A stretch of 16,795 nt of DNA from Holtermannia corniformis (taxonomy: Eukaryota; Basidiomycota; Tremellomycetes; Holtermanniales). The translations under genes and the position numbers were made by a program. The stretch is taken from NCBI GenBank assembly GCA_001599935.1, contig BCIJ01000018.1, positions 1-16,795 of the forward strand. The letters are read 5' to 3'. Below, in pieces: positions 8,901-15,161 of this stretch (within the stretch, counting starts at the first letter, position 1; each line of letters begins with the position of its first letter). The notes under the pieces are model-generated. The model did no database searches. It had not been told where the DNA came from and saw only the letters and a program-made list of their open reading frames with translations.

Positions 8901-10971
8901 ACCACATTGCCAACTCCATAGATGAAGCGCGAACCGTCACGTAGTCACCCCAGGTATCACTCTCAAAGAACCACTGCTTCTCCGCCATGCGAGTCGGCCC
9001 TTTGTTGAAGATGCGCGCGTATCGGTCAAAGAAGTCGGCGCGCCGGGCAGGGTCTAGGACGGCCATATGGCTTTTCATTGCGAGCATGGTGGGTGCCGTG
9101 ATAGGGATGTAGTTTTGAAAGAACTTGGGAGTGAATGTGTACTCGACCTTGCCGTCGATCGTCGCGGTCCACGGGCCTGCGTCTATGATCTCGCCGGCGT
9201 TCATGGGGCTTGAGAGACGGCAAGTGAGACGCCGCTGCGCCGCAGGCGTGTTCGGTTTGGCGGTGCGAGCAGCTTGGAAGTTATCCCAGTGATCTTCAAA
9301 GTCTACTTCGGAGTGCTGTCTCTGGATTTCCGCAAAAGCAGTCGTGCTCGTGATGGGGTCGCTGATGGCTCCGTCTGCCGCCTGACAGACAAAGACTACT
9401 GTGTCCCGCTTGTCATTTCCGCTGTTGCTCGCTGAGCCCCAGTACACCTCGTGACCCATGCGGCATAGGTCGCCGCGTAGGTGCTCGATCTGCATCCATT
9501 CGGGTTTCCCACTGCCAAAGAAGCGGATTCTTGCTTTGCTCGGGTTGTATTTGAGTCCCTGCTCCCGGACTGCGCAGTAATCGGCCAGCTTATACTGGGT
9601 GGACGGGGGCAGCGCTTCGAGGACTCTTTTTGCTTCCTTCTCAGCTGATTCGTCCGTGGTGCGGTCGAGCCCGTAGATGCGTAATTCAAGGTGGATGGGG
9701 TAGGTGTGCGACCTATCGAGCTCAGGCTCATCATCGAAGGGGTCGTCCTCATCGTCGAGTCCCTCGGGGCGGACGAGGTTAGCGGTGGACATTGCCGCCA
9801 GCGCGGCCGCTGCCTTCTGCGCCTGCGCTCGGGGCGTTGGAGCTGTCGCAGTTGGGCCAGGGATCGGCATGGCTACAAAATGGTCGGCATTGGGGCGATA
9901 ATCAGGGTCAAGGTCAGGCTTACGCGGCGGGACCATGGTGAGCTCAAATGTACTTGTAATAAGAGGTACGGGAGATACGAGAGATACGGAAGATACGGAA
10001 GATATAGATAATGCGGAGGATATGGAGGATATGGACGGTGAGAGCGTGGTGGTGCGTTGTACTATTGATGTGTACTGTCTTAAGCCTTTTTTCGCCGCTC
10101 GGGTTACGTCTCTGTTTCGACACTGGTCTAGTGCCAGGGACGGGTCATAGGGAGAGGTCTGAGCGTCCGCGGCCGTGACGCCGTTGAGTGCAACGACGAT
10201 AACTGACGGGAAGCAAGTATTCAATAGCATATGTAGTGGTTGTGCCCGAATGGACACTCCTCTGCACGCATGCAGAGGACGTGCCAGGCGTTGAGACTCA
10301 CTCAAGCACGCATGCAAGAGTCGAGCTCGAAAAGGGTTGGAGCGGGGGTCGCGCTCGGGCCCAGGGGCAGGGTCCAAGCTGGCCTGGATAGGAGCAGGCG
10401 ACGCAGTCAGCATCCCGTCCTCTGCCTTTACCTCTGAGACTGCACGAAGCAGGGTTGAGGGGGCTATGAATGAGTCCGCAAGTGTCGAGAACCTGGAAGT
10501 ACCGAAAAAGGGCGGCAAAATCCGGTAACTTGCGGCTTGGGCAGACGGCGGGCGAGATCGGGAGACGCGATTGAGAAGGGGGACGTATGGCGAGGTGAGG
10601 AGTGCGTATTTGGAGTTGGGTGAAGAGTTGGCGTCTGGCGAGGAGGAGGAGTGGGCATGGACAGGGTTGGCGGTGTCAGGAATGTCGAAATGAAGAAGGG
10701 TATCGAGTGCGGAAGTGTTGATCACGGACCAGCCGTCGTGGGCGAGAGATGAGATGTTATCGTGCGGCCAGGGTCGTAGGTATACTGCAGAGCGTGGCAG
10801 GCAGTATGCCGACAAGCTGTTGGGTTCCTGTCGAGAGACGAGATATGCGTCGACATCGGCAGCCGCGAGCACGGATAGGGGGAATTCGCGAAAAGTCACA
10901 TAACTTGGCCAGAAAGCACTCCCCGCAGAGATGCTCAACAGCAGGGTGCTCAGCACGACGAGGAGCATCAT
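2911..10971 (-). CDS. Giant single-frame LINE polyprotein: leader, gag-like, endonuclease, RT, RNase H, CCHC finger (2,686 aa)
   Basis: The frame has no stop or unresolved base. Residues 1-345 are an unrecognised leader beginning with a signal-peptide-like stretch (MMLLVVLSTLLLSISAGSA). The gag-like region starts at M346 (MVPPRKPDLDPDY); it has a coiled coil at about 735-870, a Gly/Lys/Ser-rich basic tract at about 910-990 and no CCHC knuckle. The apurinic-type endonuclease (about 1095-1360) has N1103 (TINCGG), E1132 (LTETK), D1259/N1261 (GGDINAS) and H1353 (KTNHRAV). RT (about 1620-1960) has SPGPDG with D1646, motif A D1772 (TRDQEKGYD), QGDPASP, and motif C D1891/D1892 written AMDD. RNase H (about 2268-2410) has D2273 (ATDGS), E2311, D2335 and D2401. 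A C2519-C2522-H2531-C2534 finger follows. Known Tad elements usually use two ORFs, so the fusion is unusual. Translation may really begin at 346, and an ORF2-like start lies at M1066. Confidence 0.88.
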   Translation of the reverse strand: MMLLVVLSTLLLSISAGSAFWPSYVTFREFPLSVLAAADVDAYLVSRQEPNSLSAYCLPRSAVYLRPWPHDNISSLAHDGWSVINTSALDTLLHFDIPDTANPVHAHSSSSPDANSSPNSKYALLTSPYVPLLNRVSRSRPPSAQAASYRILPPFFGTSRFSTLADSFIAPSTLLRAVSEVKAEDGMLTASPAPIQASLDPAPGPERDPRSNPFRARLLHACLSESQRLARPLHACRGVSIRAQPLHMLLNTCFPSVIVVALNGVTAADAQTSPYDPSLALDQCRNRDVTRAAKKGLRQYTSIVQRTTTLSPSISSISSALSISSVSSVSLVSPVPLITSTFELTMVPPRKPDLDPDYRPNADHFVAMPIPGPTATAPTPRAQAQKAAAALAAMSTANLVRPEGLDDEDDPFDDEPELDRSHTYPIHLELRIYGLDRTTDESAEKEAKRVLEALPPSTQYKLADYCAVREQGLKYNPSKARIRFFGSGKPEWMQIEHLRGDLCRMGHEVYWGSASNSGNDKRDTVVFVCQAADGAISDPITSTTAFAEIQRQHSEVDFEDHWDNFQAARTAKPNTPAAQRRLTCRLSSPMNAGEIIDAGPWTATIDGKVEYTFTPKFFQNYIPITAPTMLAMKSHMAVLDPARRADFFDRYARIFNKGPTRMAEKQWFFESDTWGDYVTVRASSMELAMWLCEQTIVGGGINETDSNFDFAYRLNGRNGQTVRQQTTAKERAGNDEFRAAAAQQTEQAQKAVVLERKVDNLIEAMRVQQVEEREYRLESEKKQQAQASMQFIAFTALTQFTEFQNGKTRAETEIASLQREGRQLKRNLEDLQRADKPNDRLIDFYLEEIRENKAQIKKQEGDRDSYDRRMLGSKKISMEAHNPNPVATSKLQAMLLENVAPGGPTPSPPDAPAQTATPTSDPPSDPSQTKGSGKGISGKGKGTVRKATPNKGTPKGTPGRGSRASSAASDLESVGSPSQGQKRSLRDTGLAVEIVGWRDTVTDHMNEETERMTGDQPKGREEEVIAFDNAAPSPLLSPVYTRSRSPSVETSLSRAFLSNSAHSLLMYAVVRQPISVSTLGWLMVMIPQVQAVRDGVFNTLTINCGGLSSRDKIATILTIIADVRPHAVILTETKQNTDAFALLTWPTLFTDAARQFVSANYQSFTWKAGDAPGTNWCTGLAILVATGIVVRGMTNPRNPRSQGRLGAVDVTLPDQRRPQPLRIIGAYAPTGGTGRRELEDFWKDAAELVTPDAWVLGGDINASLQPEDHAGYSPAYVKDVLNNQRQQYRWFLARTTSKDAWEQGPPIDIWTDWTVKSYGEQSSLRVIDRFALSQQVNHRSISTIPTTIPKTNHRAVLARFHSGALAPNLMTPKNRAPPRFRMPYKSEAERFEKFADCIEQGLSRFPVSAAVHSEQEFDERLQQCTDLLLDACNASFAKRRGAVNPAFNQPTKHPEGDELARRIKIVNKIIRAAERNSLAASLTDAVVAREHDRHRPPPTTPKEWRTIRNTLTKEMRKKQKDATQQGYKAQETKVYKRALQGGPIKHLFNPHRVTNPPMLMDGDDIVSKPEDKLEVWTDYFAGLLSGSTNDAEPPVTANKPWLNGKKAREIRARTAEEPMQWPVAMTTTDFQRVVAKGNPRPSPGPDGWEKWALRHVPERFGEQVRHLCNYMVLNNYFPAKVKENFICPLYKRGDVTDSSNYRGIVFANCIHNIAMSWFTGNLQRYAWKLELLPDTQIATQHGVQSGDLTAFLTQLDHAGKSQNKTLFLVTRDQEKGYDYMPAVCFEDAVRCYGLPESILAFERARTSNVSLRVKSQDGIAARDFVTNGQMKQGDPASPIKYTLAMSVITHYIRGDFPELGANLISRQGYVERPHCPNDLVPLIVHSVEAMDDSIGISDDLSKLQQQTLIHEQFQATYGIKTAWEKKTTCSSLGASIAPPEDGVWIFQGADGEHRVPYVDDPRLLRTSIKNPDETFETIKRMIDEFNLANPSLPLSMIRRAVWGLLLPKIRARLMFQPLLPVQAKAIDEALARKIANCMSVPYTTSGILSLPIEKHGFGFPSIYRINGEIAINSLLRSLNHRLPALRQMADLTMRNWSCADNRCTPPLETVRTNEKKLFGKTVSGLCHDHVPLAWRAAAEYLYLGQLSIVNTQQSDLRTGKYTLGHLASRLKISKPNDPPPTSLAWLDPKAQLPHRQFIKGITDELPSMLLKWRKEAQAVIDWYNRIDFTRDFVLNKDDTIFSTTEQRNAKFKLAVLQAQHFTSEHAGRTWATDGSHKWHELGIETTTAAVVGPTSAVFRMGGQRTSSQHGELLALTAALVYCQHWNPSNRRICTDYLNAVHATTRAHEGTFDIRIWNSRPAREYYKQLWHYWKTDRVTKVQHVKAHTGAQDRHSKLNEQADQLCKDAHLSLGVTMLPPPTQFMDLYTPYSQDHGYVPDDWARMLHKALIEKQIKSLTSRQAHRIESTTRTPYGTLQVPPYFYTRSPSGFASKAQYLLRTGLANSKYTGWIKKTEETPECDQCDAPLQDLRHIFCDCPMYNNIKEQELVKVIRHAETLEDEADQTAWIEYVPMITAGAEGLLTRYYYGQIPPLPPRIASNRALITAAHNYAIMLTARIYGRYLNSEAKRKNTGNQGQKKRKQRDDEEYQDFEEPTDWGENEEWEEPPERRHIGRPTAAMVARRAANI

Positions 10972-11015
10972 CCTGTCGAGTCGGCGGGTCGAGGCGAGGT
11001 CGGGTTCGGATATTG

Positions 11016-11058
11016 GTATACGTATAAGTATAAGTATAAGTATAAGTATAAGTATGTA
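11016..11058 (-). repeat. (GTATAA)n microsatellite tail of the second LINE
   Basis: Five consecutive GTATAA units (11022-11051, plus strand) are flanked by variant units GTATAC and GTATGT. In LINE orientation it reads (TTATAC)n and lies at the 3' end, where simple-repeat tails are found in LINEs. Confidence 0.75.
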
Positions 11059-11100
11059 AGCTTTTCATCGCTAGACCACGCGCCGATCAGGCACTCAGGC

Positions 11101-11124
11101 ACGTTCTAGAAGCCTCTAGAACGT
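11101..11124 (-). other. Perfect 10-bp hairpin in LINE 3' UTR
   Basis: ACGTTCTAGA (11101-11110) and TCTAGAACGT (11115-11124) are exact inverted repeats around a 4-base loop. The hairpin lies 36 bases downstream of the stop of the truncated LINE and upstream of its microsatellite tail. A 3' stem-loop is a known recognition feature for RT in some LINE families; that role here is inference. Confidence 0.6.
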
Positions 11125-11159
11125 CCTCATCTAGTTGGGTTGCCCGAAGGCTACAATGT

Positions 11160-11900
11160 TCACTTGCACTCGCGTCTGTGCTCTGCGTTGAGGCTGAGGT
11201 AGCGGCCGTAGATGCGTCCGGTGAGTTTGACGGCGAAAGAGTGGGCGGCGTTGGCGTCGTGGCGTGAGAGGGAAGGAGGGATGGGAGGGGTGTGACCGAT
11301 CCAGTAGCGAGTTTCGCGGTAGAGGCTGGCGGTGTTAGCGCTCGGGTAGACTATNGTCGGGACGTAGCTTTTCCAGTCCGTACGTTTCTGCAGTTGGGCA
11401 GCGCCGGGTTCTTTGATCTTGTCGTAGCGCGCGAGTGCATGGTTGATTTCTTGCTGGCGGACGGTTTCGTAGGCGGGGCACTTGGTGAAAATGTGTGCTA
11501 GGTCTTGGACTTCCGCGCCGCATTGCCTGCATCCTGGGTTNTCCGCGCGCCGCGTCCAGTAGTCGTAGTAGCCACAGCGGAGGGTGCCTGCGCGGGCGAG
11601 TAGCTGGATCTTGGCGCTGAATCCGCTGGATGGTGATCTCGTGTAGTAATACGGCGGGCACGGTGCCGGCTGCATGCTGTTGTTGAGAAGACGGTGGCGG
11701 ACAGTGTCCTTCTGCCGGCGGAGCATTTTCCCCTCGAGTGTTACGACCCGAACCCGGTTGGTCAGGCCGAGTCGAGTGGACAACGAAGGGTGCCACGAGA
11801 CGAGTCTTGTGAAAGGGTTGGACGGCGGTTGGGTTGCCTGAGGATCGGACTGCGGTGGCAACGCAGCAGGCAATGACGAAGTCGACGACGAAGGCGGAGA
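11160..11900 (-). pseudogene. C-terminal fragment of a LINE RT polyprotein (finger and tail)
   Basis: The frame is open to the stop at 11160 but lacks endonuclease, RT and RNase H. It aligns by eye with the end of the large LINE: PPYYYTRSP against PPYFYTRSP, the finger CRQCGAEVQDLAHIFTKC against CDQCDAPLQDLRHIFCDC, and LTGRIYGRYLSLNAE against LTARIYGRYLNSEAK. It is clearly diverged, so it belongs to a related but different family. Two unresolved bases (11355 and 11541) sit in the frame. The same frame continues to 12050, but that stretch comes from the adjoining LTR. It is not expected to be functional. Confidence 0.8.
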
Positions 11901-11939
11901 CGAGGCTTGACGTTGATCTTGAGCTGTCGACTGTTGACC

Positions 11940-12269
11940 AGTGCTAGGATTGCACAAGTAACATATGAGAATCGATCCTTGGGAAGAAGACCCAAGGGCG
12001 ATTCTGGCAGGCTTTATATACAAAAGCAGGCTTTCATTTTTCCCTCTCAATCCCTCTCAATTCCTCTCAAAGATCTTTCTTGATTCTCTCGTGGGGGTCC
12101 CTTGAGTCTCGTGGGCTTTCCTAGAGTCCCTCACGAGTCCTCCTTGATCCTCTCGTGAATCATTCTTGGTCCACTCGTGAATTCTTGAATGATCCTTTGG
12201 ATGATCCTTGAATGAATCTTGAATGACTTGTGAATGTGTCACGGGCCGAGGCTGGACCGGGTCGTGACA
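11940..12269 (-). repeat. Probable LTR of a Ty3-like retrotransposon
   Basis: On the minus strand it begins TGTCACGACCCGG at 12269, exactly where the hAT coding sequence resumes. It contains a TATA box (TTGTATATAAAGCC, about 12010-12023). The first 33 bases form a TGTCACG/CGTGACA inverted repeat (12237-12243 and 12263-12269). The U3-like part carries degenerate repeats of CTCGTGA and TTGAATGAT. The inner end is uncertain; a CA near 11942 followed by TGGTCAACAG could be the LTR end and a primer site. No gag or pol of this element is present. A solo LTR, or an LTR cut by the LINE fragment, would both fit. Confidence 0.5.
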
Positions 12270-12467
12270 GCTGGCCTCAACATCAGCGACCAACGGCATA
12301 GCCTATTGTCGGAGACGTCGCGATCGTCGCTGTGCATCTCGGCGTGGTACACAAACGGACTACTGCGCGAAGAACACTTCAAGCAGATGTACGACGAGAG
12401 GCAGCATGGGAAGCGCAAGGCCAAGGAGCGAGCGGAGCCGTCGCCATCTAAGAAACGCCGCAAGTAA
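12270..12467 (+). pseudogene. hAT-family transposase, C-terminal dimerisation tail
   Basis: From 12270 the frame reads AGLNISDQRHSLLSETSRSS, then LCISAWYTNGLL, and stops at 12467. This matches the conserved end of hAT transposases, in which a (S/T)AG...ISD.R..L..E motif is followed by an LxxW helix that mediates dimerisation. A basic tail follows (PSPSKKRRK), plausibly a nuclear signal. All upstream transposase, including the catalytic region, is missing because the Ty3-like LTR abuts the first codon. The frame appears open a little further upstream only by chance through the LTR end. This is a broken remnant. Confidence 0.65.
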
Positions 12468-12569
12468 CGCAGACAGGCCGCGGGCGCACGGGCGATAGAG
12501 GATTGTACAGTGTTGTATGGCGATACAAGCTACATATAATCTAAGTACCGCCTTTGGCTACGCGCGCAC

Positions 12570-12725
12570 CTTCAAACCAGTCAACCAAAGTCAACCAAAG
12601 TGCTTTGAGTTGGTTTGAAGTTTGGTTGACGGGTAGGCGCCGGGCTTTGAGTTGGCGAAGCGGACCCCTCAAAGGCAAATCAAACTGCCCACGTGATCAC
12701 TAGAGGCTAGGCCAAACTTTGGCTA
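12570..12725 (+). repeat. Direct and inverted short repeats, likely hAT 3' subterminal region
   Basis: Motifs recur in both orientations: GTCAACCAAAG twice in tandem (12580-12600), its complement TTTGGTTGAC (12621-12630), CTTCAAACCA (12570-12579) with its exact complement TGGTTTGAAG (12611-12620), CTTTGAGTTGG at 12603-12613 and 12645-12655, and the palindrome-like GCCAAACTTTGGC near 12711-12723. Subterminal arrays of this type bind transposase in hAT elements, and this block lies just after the transposase stop. The exact terminal inverted repeat is not identified. Positions 12468-12569 hold nothing I recognise. Confidence 0.5.
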
Positions 12726-12734
12726 AATAACAGG

Positions 12735-14145
12735 TCTGCCGTTCTCCTCACCACTGGCGCCAGCTCCAAGTCGGCAAAAAGGCAGAAGACCACCTCGGGC
12801 ACCGCCGTCAGTATTGCCGTGACCGATACCCCAGAGGCTTACCACGCACTGTCAGAACTAGACCCGCCGGCTGCAGTGAGTACAACCCCAGCGTCGGCCC
12901 CCGCTCCCTTGCTTTCCCCCTTGTCCGTCTGTAATGCGACCATTGCCCTTGTCCTGGCCGCGAGGGGTCGAACGAGTCCACTGACTCGTTTCACAATGCT
13001 GGTCCTACTGCTGCTATCATGCGCCACATCGGCAGCAGCGCTTGACCCGATGCGCGTCATGACGATCAACTGCAGAGGGTTAAGCTACCGCAACATCGAG
13101 AAGCTCGGCGCTATCCTCGACATTATCGCCGAAACACTCCCACATTCGGTCTTCCTGACGGAAACATGGCACACAAGGTCCGACCGGTTTGCACTTCTGG
13201 GACAACGCGACTGATCTCACGACCTTCGCACGCCGTAGTGCAACGCGATTACCATGTGTTTACCTGGGAGGCCGCAGGCAACGCATCAACCGGTTTAGCT
13301 ATACTAATACACAGGTCTATCGCGGTGAAAGCAAGAGTGGACCTGCCCCAAACGGAAGCCTCAGCCGGGCGGCTAGCAGCGATGGATATACTCATGCCAG
13401 ACGCAGCCAACATTGGAAAGCCCCGAACCATGCGCCTGATCGCAGCTTACGCCCCGTCTGGAAACCACGTCACACAGCAAGAGCGGACTGCATTCTGGGA
13501 CGCAGCCCTGCAGGCAACCACGCACGAACCGAAGCCGCAAGACTGGATAGTCGGTGGTGACTTCAACGTCAGCCTGCATCCGTGGGAGCAGGCGGGATTC
13601 AAAAACAAAACATACGCAGCCACAATGACAGCGCAACGTACCGCCTATCGAGAATTCCTACTCAAAGCTGGAGGCAAAGATCAATGGGAACACCGCTCCC
13701 ACGTAGACGGCCACTTTGACTGGACAAGCTATGTAGGAGAAGCTAGGCGTATCATCGACCGTTTCGCCCTCAGCCAGCGAGTGACACCTCACCTCATTAC
13801 TACATACACCTCAAGGTCTATCCCCAAAACCAACCACCAACCAGTCATAGCTCGCTTCACAACGGGATCCTTGGCCCCATCAACACGCGCTAATCGCAAC
13901 CTCGCACCGACCCGACTTGCCATCCCAAAGGACAAGACCAAATTCGAAGCGTTCTGCAAGCACCTCACTGCAAGCATGGTCACCAATCCCCCGCCCGGCA
14001 CACCCACCTCCCACGCTGAATACGATACACTGCTTGAGTGGTGCGACAATATATTTGTAGGCTCCTGCAACGCCATCTTCGACAGGAAATCCCGGCAAGC
14101 AGTGAACCCTACGTTTGGGACAACAACGCCAGCGGTGAGCGACCG
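12735..14145 (+). pseudogene. Third LINE: endonuclease domain with a frameshift (part 1)
   Basis: The fragment is related to the large LINE but diverged. The first frame (open from about 12735 to a stop at 13212-13214) has a Ser/Thr/Pro-rich stretch with PLLSP, a hydrophobic segment (FTMLVLLLLSCATSAAA), then TINCRGLS and LTETW. One frameshift near 13190-13215 moves the rest into another frame, which continues VFTWEAAG, YAPSG, GGDFNVS, IDRFALS, KTNHQPV and AVNPTF. All endonuclease catalytic positions (N, E, D/N, H) are present across the two frames. At 14145 the coding sequence is cut by an inserted element and resumes at 15178. The gag region and the true 5' end are missing, so the start is approximate. 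Confidence 0.8.
14141..14145 (+). repeat. Target site duplication GACCG, left copy
   Basis: It is identical to 15173-15177 and directly precedes TGTAAAGG. Five bases is the usual duplication length for Ty3 and Ty1 integrases. Confidence 0.8.
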
Positions 14146-14405
14146 TGTAAAGGGTTCGCAGTCAGCTACCGTTTACGATTGATAGTGTAGAGATGTGCGT
14201 ACGTAAGTGCTGTTGCAATGCCACGGTATGTCCTTTGGACAGTGAGCTAGTTGAGTGAAGAAGAAGGTGGTTGCATACACTGTGAGAGAGACTTGGTGCG
14301 GGTGAGGAACGAAGCCGCGGCTGGTACTTGGGGTTAGTGAAACGCCGCAAACGCCGAACCCTTTGGCTGAGTGGCGTCACCTCAGCTCGTCCCTCTCCCA
14401 CTGCT

Positions 14406-14459
14406 CGACAGCATCCACAACGGCGACAGCATCCACAGCGGCGACAGCAGCAAGAACCC
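14406..14459 (+). repeat. 18-bp tandem repeat, about 2.6 units
   Basis: CGACAGCATCCACAACGG (14406-14423) is followed by CGACAGCATCCACAGCGG (14424-14441) and a partial third unit beginning CGACAGCA. It lies inside the TG...CA element. Confidence 0.7.
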
Positions 14460-14663
14460 TCTGCCCACCCCTCAAGGCCCTCTTCTTTCCCGCGCGCAAC
14501 GTCACCATGCGCGCTGTTTAGACTCTCTCTCAACTGGACTTTCACGTTAGCACAAGTTCGTTTACACCCTGTTGATTGTAACCCGTTCAAACTGAGAGGC
14601 ACATGTATATAAGCCAATGTATTGACACGTCCCGCTGTACAGCTGGTTGGCCGGTACCTATAT

Positions 14664-14718
14664 CACAACCCGTTTCAGCTTCGCGACCCGCCGTCTGCCA
14701 GCGCACGCGGCACCAAGT
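14664..14718 (+). repeat. Dispersed direct repeat, copy A
   Basis: The 55-bp block beginning CACAACCCGTTTCAGC and ending CACCAAGT is similar over its whole length to 14892-14947, with a handful of substitutions and one 1-bp gap by eye. Both lie inside the TG...CA element, 228 bp apart. Confidence 0.75.
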
Positions 14719-14745
14719 TAATTACTTTGGCATGTGTCTGACCTT

Positions 14746-14777
14746 CACGTGTTTGCACGTGTTTCACCCTGCACGTG
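14746..14777. promoter_or_regulatory. Cluster of three CACGTG E-box sites
   Basis: CACGTG occurs at 14746-14751, 14756-14761 and 14772-14777. CACGTG is the known core bound by fungal bHLH factors of the Cbf1/Pho4 type. Any regulatory role in the LTR is inference. Confidence 0.4.
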
Positions 14778-14891
14778 TTTCGCGCGGCAAGCACTCGTCC
14801 TCGTTCGTGTGTTCGCCCTTGTCCGTCGTCCGTGCTTTGGTCCGCCCGCCCGCGCTTGCCGAGAGCATGTGACCCGGCCTCCGGTCGAGCC

Positions 14892-14947
14892 CACAACCCG
14901 CTTCAGCTCCGCTGACCCATCGTCTGCCAGGACACGCAGCACCAAGT
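14892..14947 (+). repeat. Dispersed direct repeat, copy B
   Basis: This is the partner of 14664-14718. It begins CACAACCCGCTTCAGC and ends CACCAAGT. The pair suggests an internal duplication within the element. Confidence 0.75.
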
Positions 14948-15041
14948 AGGGAACCACTGGCTGCCCAGTCTCTGCTTATATATCTAGTCTACGGTCTATT
15001 CTTAGGCATTTGCCACCAGCCGGTACAGCGGCACTGGTGCA

Positions 15042-15100
15042 CAGCGGTACGGTACGGCGGTACAGTGGTACGGCGGTACGGCGGTACGGCGGTTCGGCTG
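15042..15100 (+). repeat. CGGTACGGC-type tandem repeat
   Basis: A 9-bp unit close to CGGCGGTAC is repeated about six times with small variations. It lies in the 3' part of the TG...CA element. Confidence 0.75.
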
Positions 15101-15126
15101 TTTGGGTGGCAAATCTGGGGAAAGGT

Positions 15127-15161
15127 CACGTGATATGGTGGTCACGTGATCAGATCACGTG
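15127..15161. promoter_or_regulatory. Cluster of three CACGTG sites with palindromic arrangement
   Basis: CACGTG occurs at 15127-15132, 15143-15148 and 15156-15161. The last two form an exact inverted repeat CACGTGAT-CAG-ATCACGTG (15143-15161). They lie just inside the right end of the TG...CA element. Confidence 0.45.

Larger units (their letters stand above)
2825..11015 (-). mobile_element. LINE-type (Tad-like) non-LTR retrotransposon, apparently full length
   Basis: About 8.2 kb on the minus strand. One open frame (10971-2911) carries gag-like, endonuclease, RT and RNase H domains in LINE order. An 86-bp 3' UTR ends in a 14-bp tandem-repeat tail. The 5' limit is set by the microsatellite tail of another LINE ending at 11016, which leaves about 45 bases of 5' UTR; this boundary is inferred. 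The 3' limit is the copia LTR at 2824, so the last few bases (TAATAG) could belong to either element or to a target duplication. A 506-bp piece of the same family recurs at 15790-16295. Confidence 0.85.
11016..11934 (-). mobile_element. Second LINE, 5'-truncated 3' end
   Basis: This is a minus-strand fragment with the C-terminal coding end, stop, a 3' UTR of about 100 bases holding a strong hairpin, and a microsatellite tail. The tail touches the inferred 5' end of the large LINE, giving a head-to-tail order. The 5' truncation point is uncertain (about 11880-11940), where similarity to the large LINE fades into a Ser/Pro-rich stretch beside an LTR. 5' truncation is typical of LINE insertion. 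Confidence 0.7.

Noticed and set aside
10259..10278. Inverted repeat CCTCTGCA-CGCA-TGCAGAGG as a regulatory hairpin
   Set aside because: It lies within the open LINE leader frame, and a similar GCACGCATGCA motif recurs nearby, so a local coding repeat explains it as well.
11910..12050. N-terminal part of the 296-codon minus frame as LINE protein
   Set aside because: This part is LTR sequence read through by chance; similarity to LINE begins further downstream.
14162..14617. Minus-strand frame of 151 codons inside the TG...CA element
   Set aside because: It is low-complexity, matches no family I recognise, and covers an 18-bp tandem repeat that produces its CGCC-type peptide repeats.
15042..15100. 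CRISPR-like or satellite array
   Set aside because: It is a short 9-bp tandem array without spacers, inside a eukaryotic transposon.
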